Of a DNA stretch of 11,958 nt, positions 7,440-11,958 are shown one piece after another. The translations under genes were made by a program, and so were the position numbers. Each line of letters opens with the position of its first letter. Positions within the stretch are counted from its first letter, which is position 1. The DNA lies in the NCBI GenBank assembly GCA_024695225.1, contig JAILIO010000090.1, positions 1-11,958 on the forward strand, written 5' to 3'. The DNA is from Lachnospiraceae bacterium (GTDB lineage: Bacteria > Bacillota > Clostridia > Lachnospirales > Lachnospiraceae). The notes under the pieces were generated by a model, which had not been told where the DNA came from, made no database searches, and worked only from the letters and a program-made list of their open reading frames with translations.

Positions 7440-9233
7440 ATGAAAACAACAGACACACATACTAATCTAATACGCAGGATCCTGTACTTTACGGTGGTAT
7501 GCTTTATATATACAGCTACTATGAGCATGCTGAACCGGGATGTGGCGGGTAGCATTCAGGATAGACATCTGTATTTATATATGTTGCAATCTTTTGCGGT
7601 GGGTGCAGGCATGCTGATATATCCGTTCTTGCTGCAGACCGTTGGCCTGAAGCGCCGTATGCTAAAGGCGCTCATGGTCGTGTCTTTCGTGATATATGCT
7701 GTAGGAGTGCTGTCTGCGGGTTATGTAAGGGACTATGGCTATGTGGTCGCATTGATGATAGTGATCCCGCTTGTCGTCGGTTACAGCCAGGGTATAGCGT
7801 ACATGCATATTGCGGAAGACATGTACGATGAAGCCGACATAGGCTGCATGCTGGGCATTTCTTTTGGGGCATCCATTATTATCCAGTATTTTATACAGAT
7901 CAGGTTTGATATCGGGGTTCTGCTCCCTGTCCTTATGTGCTGTCTTTATTTCCTGATGGTGGTAAATGAGTACAGAGCTGATGCGGCACTTTTAAGTGCC
8001 AGTGAAGGGGATCCGGACAGCGTAGCAGGAGAGGATGCAGGTAAAGGCTTTGCAGCCGGAGCGACTATTGGTAAAGATCATGCAATTCGAGAGGCTGTGG
8101 GTAAAGATCTTGTGACCGGAGGGGAGGCAAATGACACCCTTGTTGTCGGAGAGGATTCAGATGACCACTATGTAACCGGGGGATATGCAAGTAACACTCC
8201 TTCAGGTCGTATGGTTTTATCCGGATATACAAAGGACAGAGGACTTGGTGCTGTATCCGGATCAGGAGATGTTCGTTTCCAAGGCCGCATTATAAATCCG
8301 GGCTTTATACGTCTGCTGGCCGCGGTTTTTTGCTTTGTGTTGTTTTCAGTTTATATAGACGGTCAGCTGGAGAGACTCTTTGACACAGCGGACTTCTTTT
8401 CATGGCCGAGACTTTTGTACTCCGTGGGAGCTGTGGGCATGGGTTTTCTCTGGGATGTGAAGAAAAAACGGACTGCATCTGTTGTAATGCTGGTGGCGGC
8501 CATCATTTCCGTGCTTATGCCGGCATTTCTGACGGACGAGAGGTTTTTTGTATTTGATATATGTTTATTTTATGTGTATCTGGGGTTGAGCCTGGTGTAC
8601 AACACCCTCCGTCTGATCGTATATTCTGTGGAGACCGGAAATAAATACGCCCCCGTATCTTACAGGGCAATAGACAATCTGTTGACAGGGTTTATGGTGC
8701 TCATAGGATTTTCGGGGATGCCCGTGCTGGTAGCGCTTGTGCTGGATACGCTGCTGCTCATACTGATCCTGCTGCTGATGTTGAAGGATGGAGTGTTCTA
8801 TGATGATGGGATTCGGGAGAACAGAGCTTACAGTGGGGGTGTCATTAATGGCGCTGCAGGTGGCTTGTCTTACGGTACTGAAACCATGGAAGGAGCAAAT
8901 GGTGCCGGTGGGTTATCCGGTAGTACTGAAACTTCGGAAGACGACGACTTTATTTTCGGCTCTGAATCCTTAGAAGAGACAAACGATGACGGTAGCGTCA
9001 GCTCAAGTGCTGCCGCATCTGACAGGATCGCAGCTTTTGCCGGCAAATATGGTCTTACAGACAGGGAAAAAGAAGCATTTAAACTCCTCGTCACGAAAGA
9101 CGAGAAGGGAGATGAAATGGCAAAGGAGATGGGAGTGTCCAGACGTGGCTTTGTAAGCCTGACATCGTCAATTTACAGAAAAACCGAAACAGGCTCCCGT
9201 ATCGCTTTGCTGCAGAAATACATGAGTGAGTGA
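7440..9233 (+). CDS. 12-TM MFS-like membrane protein with C-terminal LuxR-type HTH
   Basis: The protein has 597 residues. Hydrophobic stretches at about 13-30, 43-66, 73-94, 99-120, 131-152 and 156-175, then about 287-305, 320-337, 342-360, 366-390, 408-427 and 430-449, give two sets of six membrane helices, as in the major facilitator superfamily. Residues 539-597 (LTDRE, then GDEMAKEMGVSRRGF and IYRK) match a LuxR/GerE DNA-binding domain, so this is probably a membrane-anchored transcription regulator. MFS-like plus LuxR proteins are known, notably in Coriobacteriia; ligand and targets are unknown here. The central loop (~180-285) and the linker before the HTH (~450-530) are hydrophilic and repeat-built. 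An in-frame TAA sits two codons before ATG 7440, so translation cannot start earlier; the start keeps helix 1 complete but has no Shine-Dalgarno at normal distance. The gene is convergent with the isomerase gene. Confidence 0.85.
   Translation: MKTTDTHTNLIRRILYFTVVCFIYTATMSMLNRDVAGSIQDRHLYLYMLQSFAVGAGMLIYPFLLQTVGLKRRMLKALMVVSFVIYAVGVLSAGYVRDYGYVVALMIVIPLVVGYSQGIAYMHIAEDMYDEADIGCMLGISFGASIIIQYFIQIRFDIGVLLPVLMCCLYFLMVVNEYRADAALLSASEGDPDSVAGEDAGKGFAAGATIGKDHAIREAVGKDLVTGGEANDTLVVGEDSDDHYVTGGYASNTPSGRMVLSGYTKDRGLGAVSGSGDVRFQGRIINPGFIRLLAAVFCFVLFSVYIDGQLERLFDTADFFSWPRLLYSVGAVGMGFLWDVKKKRTASVVMLVAAIISVLMPAFLTDERFFVFDICLFYVYLGLSLVYNTLRLIVYSVETGNKYAPVSYRAIDNLLTGFMVLIGFSGMPVLVALVLDTLLLILILLLMLKDGVFYDDGIRENRAYSGGVINGAAGGLSYGTETMEGANGAGGLSGSTETSEDDDFIFGSESLEETNDDGSVSSSAAASDRIAAFAGKYGLTDREKEAFKLLVTKDEKGDEMAKEMGVSRRGFVSLTSSIYRKTETGSRIALLQKYMSE
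8010..8189 (+). repeat. 30-bp coding repeat (decapeptide) in the central loop of the regulator
   Basis: Six in-frame 30-bp units encode residues 191-250: DPDSVAGEDA, GKGFAAGATI, GKDHAIREAV, GKDLVTGGEA, NDTLVVGEDS, DDHYVTGGYA. At DNA level the units share GGTAAAGAT-like starts and CCGGAG(A/G)-like middles. The array lengthens the cytoplasmic loop between membrane helices 6 and 7. Because 30 is a multiple of three, unit gain or loss would keep the frame. Confidence 0.8.
8859..8954 (+). repeat. 48-bp direct repeat in the linker before the HTH domain
   Basis: GGTGGCTTGTCTTACGGTAC at 8859 and GGTGGGTTATCCGGTAGTAC at 8907 start two units 48 bp apart. They encode the related 16-residue pieces GGLSYGTETMEGANGA and GGLSGSTETSEDDDFI (residues 474-505). 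The match is strongest over the first 26 bp. The segment forms a flexible, acidic tether between the last membrane helix and the DNA-binding domain. Confidence 0.6.
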
Positions 9234-9273
9234 GAACTCATGCATTCGTCTGCCGGGATTCTGTGCAACTCAG

Positions 9274-9303
9274 CACCTTCATGAGAAGGTGAGTTTCTTT
9301 GTC
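9274..9303 (+). terminator. First terminator-like hairpin after the regulator gene
   Basis: CACCTTC pairs with GAAGGTG around an ATGA tetraloop (9274-9291). With a small bulge, AACTC (9267-9271) can also pair with GAGTT (9291-9295). An imperfect T-rich tail, TTTCTTTGTC, follows. It is about 40 bp after the stop codon, as expected for intrinsic termination. Confidence 0.6.
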
Positions 9304-9315
9304 ATTGTGCAACGC

Positions 9316-9345
9316 TGCACTTTCATGAGAAGGTGCATTTCTTTG
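9316..9345 (+). terminator. Second terminator-like hairpin after the regulator gene
   Basis: TGCACTTTC pairs with GAAGGTGCA (one T-G wobble) around the same ATGA tetraloop at 9316-9337, then TTTCTTTGTC. It is the duplicate of the first hairpin, with compensating differences lower in the stem, which suggests the pairing matters. Confidence 0.55.
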
Positions 9346-9350
9346 TCATT

Positions 9351-9778
9351 ATCATTTATAAGCTCATGCGGATTCTGATATTTGCGGATAGAATATTATT
9401 CATATCTGATTCTAATCAGATCAATATCGTATCACGGAAAAGTATTTGACTTAACCAAGGGAGGTCAAGTTATTATTGGCTATTTATCAGCTCATGGTTG
9501 ATATTTTTAAAATCACGAAGTATTCCATATCGGTCTTTTAATGATATTAGCCAGATACCTTTACCTGATATAATTCAGGATACATATTTTATATAGCATA
9601 TAGACCTTTGTTATGTTTTGGCCTTAAATCCTTTAAGATTTTACACTATCAAGGGTATCATTTTTCAGATTTGTTTGTGATAGCAACTGGCAATCTTAAC
9701 TTATCAATGTACTATATGAGTATTACAACAAGCGGATGTTCGCATGTCAGCTATGGGTGCGAAAATAGCCTTGATCGC
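9351..9778. other. AT-rich spacer between convergent genes
   Basis: About 430 bp separate the tandem hairpins from the isomerase stop codon. The spacer holds a perfect dyad (listed) and an imperfect TTGAC/GTCAA inverted repeat at 9446-9468. It also has a TTCGCA/TGCGAA inverted repeat at 9739-9763 with a 13-base loop just beyond the isomerase stop, which is a weak terminator candidate because no T tract follows. An open frame crosses part of it on the plus strand but continues antisense into the isomerase gene and has no protein character I can recognise. Confidence 0.6.
9404..9421. promoter_or_regulatory. Perfect 8-bp dyad, operator-like
   Basis: ATCTGATT-CT-AATCAGAT is a perfect inverted repeat with a two-base centre. 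The small gap makes it a poor RNA hairpin and more like a binding site for a dimeric protein. No gene start lies near on either strand, so its role is unknown. Confidence 0.35.
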
Positions 9779-11287
9779 CTAGAAAACCGCGCAGGGTATA
9801 TCCATAAGGTTTGCGATCTTCTTGAACAGTCCTGCGTTGTGGCCTACAGACAACGCCAGATGGTGAGTGGGAGCTTCTGCAAACCATTTGTCCATATATT
9901 CTGCAGGCGGGCAGTCAAACCTGATGTGAGTCGATGTGTTTCCGTTCAGAAGTATCGGTGCTTCTATTGCCTCACCCTCGCTGATGTTGAACTTGAGCCT
10001 TCCATCCCCTGTCTGGGTGACGCCCAGAGTGGTGACGGCTCCCGGCCTCACTTTCGCCTCAACAGATACTCCGCTGCCTCTCTTTCCATGGTACACGCCC
10101 ATGCCGCGAAGCAGGGGCTTCCTATTGGATATCGCGATATGGAAAGGACCGTCGTGGCCCAGGATCATGGTGTTTCTGTTAAAGTCCGCTGCCACGATCT
10201 CGCAGAAGCTGCCACCCTTGCCGCATATATCCGCGATCTTCATTGCCAGAGCGGTTTTTATATCGCCCTCGCCTGAGCAGGCAATACCTTGGGCATTGAG
10301 CAGTGAGAAACCGACTATGAATCCGCTCTGTACATCTTCGAAGTGGTCATTATTTCCGTGGTAGTAGTAGGATACGCTGTCAAGGTTCCGGTCTCGGACC
10401 ATTTTTTCCTGGGCGCAGGCTACCCTTGCAGACCATTTGAGCTGGTCTTCTGTAGGCGCTTTGGCAATGGGATCTGAGGGCGAGTCTCCGGAGATCTCAA
10501 AGAAACGGTTGATGGTTTCAAGCATACGGGCTTCATCTACGTCTGTGACCTCCTTCAGATAAGCGTCCAGATCGCTCATCTCCAGTATCTCTACATCCAG
10601 CCCGGTCTGCGCCTGGAGCATGGTGAGGTCCGAATACATATCCAGCATTCCGCTGTAGTAACCTCCCAGGAAGCCAAAGCGGGCGTGGGTCAGAGTCCTC
10701 TTGACCGTGGCAGCCATACACCAGTCCGCGATCTCGTTCCAGGCTTTTATTGCCTCCGGCCTGTCCTTCGTGTTTTCGTCCGCCTTTGCAAATGAAGGCG
10801 TGTAGTCGAGACCGAGCAGCCCGTTCACCACACGGAAAGGCATCCGGGCCCTGTTCATCGCATTTGATATCTCGGGGATAGAACAGCCTACGCACTGAGC
10901 GAGCCATCTGTCAGTGCCGGTGGACTCATAGGCCATTTCCGGCGTGGGCTGCAGGTTCAGAATAATGGCCGGGGCTTTATTTATCTGGTGTACGGGAAGT
11001 ACACAGGAACTGGTGTAGTAGGTGGCGGCGTGGGAGAATACGATGTCTACATTTTCTCTGTTGAAGTATTCGCCGGCTTCGCGCCCCTTGTCCTCGGTGT
11101 CTACGATCCCGAAATTGTACACTTCGCCGAATTCGGACAGCCGCTTCTCTATGTAGGCGTTGTACTCCTTAAGGCAGTCCAGAAGTCCCGCGAACTGTCC
11201 CCAATAGGTGTGGAGGCCTGCGCTGTACAGGCCGATCCTGGCTTTTTTCACATCCTTGATCTTTGAAAATGTTTCCATGGTTTTCAT
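9779..11287 (-). CDS. L-arabinose isomerase-like protein (L-fucose/L-arabinose isomerase family)
   Basis: The protein has 502 residues from ATG 11287, chosen because AGGAGGTG lies five bases upstream. The family isomerises aldoses to ketoses with a divalent metal, L-arabinose to L-ribulose for AraA. Against remembered E. coli AraA, GEGDIKTALAMKI (E340) aligns with the EGDWKTAALLRI segment (E306), FCEIVAADF (E363) with FMEDYTYHF (E333), LGHDGP (H378) with LGSHM (H350), and THHLALSVGH (H475/H476) with the HHTVFSH region (H450). The N-terminal part has YSAGLHTYWGQF, VYNFGIVDTEDKGREAGEYF and HQINKAPAIILNLQPTP, typical of the AraA-like group in Firmicutes. The protein stops about 23 residues after the HH motif, so it appears to lack the usual C-terminal tail of E. 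coli AraA. It is cytoplasmic and apparently monocistronic here. Pectin side chains contain arabinose, which fits the neighbouring lyase. Substrate could also be another aldose, so no gene symbol is given. Confidence 0.88.
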   Translation of the reverse strand: MKTMETFSKIKDVKKARIGLYSAGLHTYWGQFAGLLDCLKEYNAYIEKRLSEFGEVYNFGIVDTEDKGREAGEYFNRENVDIVFSHAATYYTSSCVLPVHQINKAPAIILNLQPTPEMAYESTGTDRWLAQCVGCSIPEISNAMNRARMPFRVVNGLLGLDYTPSFAKADENTKDRPEAIKAWNEIADWCMAATVKRTLTHARFGFLGGYYSGMLDMYSDLTMLQAQTGLDVEILEMSDLDAYLKEVTDVDEARMLETINRFFEISGDSPSDPIAKAPTEDQLKWSARVACAQEKMVRDRNLDSVSYYYHGNNDHFEDVQSGFIVGFSLLNAQGIACSGEGDIKTALAMKIADICGKGGSFCEIVAADFNRNTMILGHDGPFHIAISNRKPLLRGMGVYHGKRGSGVSVEAKVRPGAVTTLGVTQTGDGRLKFNISEGEAIEAPILLNGNTSTHIRFDCPPAEYMDKWFAEAPTHHLALSVGHNAGLFKKIANLMDIPCAVF

Positions 11288-11290
11288 AGA

Positions 11291-11298
11291 CACCTCCT
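11291..11298 (-). promoter_or_regulatory. Strong ribosome binding site of the isomerase gene
   Basis: AGGAGGTG on the minus strand, with five bases between AGGAGG and ATG 11287. It decides the start against a much longer frame that stays open upstream to ATG 11494 through the 8-bp repeat, where no ribosome binding site is visible. Confidence 0.85.
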
Positions 11299-11327
11299 GA
11301 AATTGTGATGATCGGTTGCTTACAAAA

Positions 11328-11511
11328 GTGACAGAGTAACAAAGTAACAGAGCACCAGAGCACCAAAGCACCAGAGCAACAAAGCAACAAAGCAACAAAG
11401 TAACAAAGCAACAAAGTAACAAAGTAACAAAGCAGTAAAGCAGTAAAGCAGTAAAGCAGTAAAGCAGCAGTGTAACAAAGCAGCAAAGCAGCATAGTAGC
11501 AAAGTAACAAA
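11328..11511. repeat. 8-bp microsatellite, 23 units, in the isomerase 5' leader
   Basis: Twenty-three consecutive octamers without a phase break run from 11328 to 11511. Main variants are GCAACAAA, GTAACAAA, GCAGTAAA and GCACCARA (minus strand TTTGTTGC, TTTGTTAC, TTTACTGC). Identical variants lie in runs, for example four GCAGTAAA at 11432-11463 and three GCAACAAA at 11376-11399, as expected from slippage. The array ends 40 bp upstream of the isomerase start codon. Flanking sequences TCGGTTGCTTACAAAAG (11312) and TCGGTTGTCTGCAAGAG (11539) are related direct repeats. Confidence 0.95.
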
Positions 11512-11542
11512 GTCACTGAATTGCTGTATCCGCGATAGTCGG

Positions 11543-11731
11543 TTGTCTGCAAGAGCAACGGTGGTGCCTTATCTATGATGGATGACATTTGCTAAAGCAC
11601 TAGTGCTATCATATATAGGTTGGAAAGCCATTTGCTAAAGCAACAAGGGCGCCATATCTATGCTGAAAAGTCATTTGCTAAAGTAACAAGGGCGCCATAT
11701 CTATGCTGAAAAGTCATTTGCTAAAGCAACC
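11543..11731. repeat. 43-bp tandem repeat upstream of the isomerase gene
   Basis: Copies starting CATTTGCTAAAG lie at 11586, 11629, 11672 and 11715 (the last partial), exactly 43 bp apart, with a degenerate copy before them from about 11543. The copies at 11629 and 11672 differ at one base (AAAGCAAC versus AAAGTAAC) and contain GGGCGCCATATCTATGCTG. The 11586 copy is diverged and contains a perfect 12-bp palindrome, AGCACTAGTGCT, at 11596-11607. The shared AAAG(C/T)AAC is one full unit of the adjacent 8-bp array. Confidence 0.9.
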
Positions 11732-11958
11732 AACACACAGTCATTATATCACTTATACAATTGGAACAATGGTATTTTTCTATGTTCCTTGGCCTATCCT
11801 TGGCCTATCCTTGGCCGAAAAAATCTTGACATATCATCTCTTTTGGATTTACGATGAACTCAATGTTCAGTATGTTCTGGAGCGATTTAAATTCTTTTTA
11901 GCAGCTGATCAACGGATCATTCAACACGAGACGTTTCTTTTATCATCAAGGCTTTTCA
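11703..11958 (+). CDS. Possible start of an unidentified gene running off the right edge
   Basis: From ATG 11703 (or ATG 11769) the plus strand stays open to the window end, 85 (or 63) codons, with a preceding in-frame TAA at 11679. The later part, after ILTYHLFWIYDELNVQ, has a plausible mix of hydrophobic and charged residues. I recognise no family. Against it: no Shine-Dalgarno is seen before either ATG, and the first codons lie in the 43-bp repeat and later ones in the 11-bp repeat. It may be intergenic DNA. Confidence 0.22.
   Translation, partial: MLKSHLLKQPTHSHYITYTIGTMVFFYVPWPILGLSLAEKILTYHLFWIYDELNVQYVLERFKFFLAADQRIIQHETFLLSSRLF
11743..11751 (-). promoter_or_regulatory. Candidate extended -10 promoter for the isomerase gene
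   Basis: The minus strand reads TGATATAAT, a perfect extended -10 (TGnTATAAT). No good -35 is seen: TTGTTC lies 15 bases upstream. If used, transcription would start near 11736, giving a leader of about 450 bases that carries both repeat arrays. Confidence 0.35.
11787..11816. repeat. 11-bp tandem repeat, about 2.7 copies
   Basis: CCTTGGCCTAT is repeated with an 11-bp period at 11787, 11798 and 11809, the last copy ending after CCTTGGCC. It lies upstream of the candidate isomerase promoter and within the possible frame at the right edge. Confidence 0.8.

Larger units (their letters stand above)
9263..9350. repeat. 44-bp tandem repeat, each copy carrying a hairpin
   Basis: Two adjacent 44-bp copies, 9263-9306 and 9307-9350, both start GTGCAAC and end TTTCTTTGTCATT, with TTCATGAGAAGGTG shared in the middle. 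They begin 30 bp after the regulator stop codon. The duplication produces two successive terminator-like structures. Confidence 0.85.

Noticed and set aside
9608..10276. 222-codon plus-strand frame
   Set aside because: It starts in the AT-rich spacer without a ribosome binding site and runs antisense into the well-supported isomerase gene.
11288..11494. N-terminal extension of the isomerase to ATG 11494, hydrophobic and rich in L and C
   Set aside because: It is translated microsatellite; all three frames look alike through the array. ATG 11287 has a strong ribosome binding site at proper spacing, 11494 has none, and family similarity begins just after 11287.
11169..11588. Other minus-strand open frames across the octamer array
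   Set aside because: Same microsatellite in another frame, then out of frame over the isomerase gene; no independent support.
11586..11731. CRISPR array
   Set aside because: The 43-bp units are contiguous with no unique spacers between conserved repeats, and no cas gene is in view.
11826..11854. Plus-strand promoter with TTGACA at 11826
   Set aside because: The hexamer 17 bp downstream (TTACGA) is a poor -10 and no gene start is visible after it in the window.

Overview
The window looks like a piece of a Gram-positive, anaerobic, plant-polysaccharide-degrading Firmicute, most likely a Lachnospiraceae/Butyrivibrio-type gut or rumen bacterium. This is an inference from four things: the multidomain pectate lyase with Big_2 and InlB-type repeats, the Firmicutes-style arabinose-isomerase-like protein, a strong AGGAGGTG ribosome binding site, and moderate base composition with AT-richer intergenic DNA. 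No RNA gene, transposase or CRISPR array was seen.

Layout. (1) From the left edge to 6871 (+) runs the 3' part of a very large extracellular protein. It starts inside a polysaccharide lyase family 1 (pectate lyase) catalytic domain and continues through some 1,900 to 2,000 residues of beta-rich accessory modules. (2) 6872-7439 is a non-coding gap packed with two tandem-repeat families, one 17-bp-stem hairpin and candidate promoters. (3) 7440-9233 (+) encodes a protein with 12 predicted membrane segments, MFS-like, with a LuxR-type helix-turn-helix at its C-terminus and two hydrophilic linkers that are themselves built from tandem repeats. (4) 9234-9778 lies between convergent genes and holds two tandem hairpins on a 44-bp repeat plus a perfect dyad. 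(5) 9779-11287 (-) encodes an AraA-like sugar isomerase with recognisable metal and catalytic residues. (6) Upstream of it (11288-11958) lie a 23-unit 8-bp microsatellite, a 43-bp tandem repeat, an 11-bp repeat, a candidate extended -10 promoter, and possibly the start of another gene running off the right edge.

How the pieces may fit: the lyase would cut pectin outside the cell, the isomerase would feed an arabinose-like sugar from pectin side chains into metabolism, and the membrane-anchored LuxR protein could sense a ligand and regulate nearby genes. That link is inference from proximity only. The most striking property is the density of unrelated tandem repeats, with periods of 8, 11, 30, 40, 43, 44, 48 and about 56-71 bp. 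They lie in nearly every intergenic gap and also inside the regulator gene.
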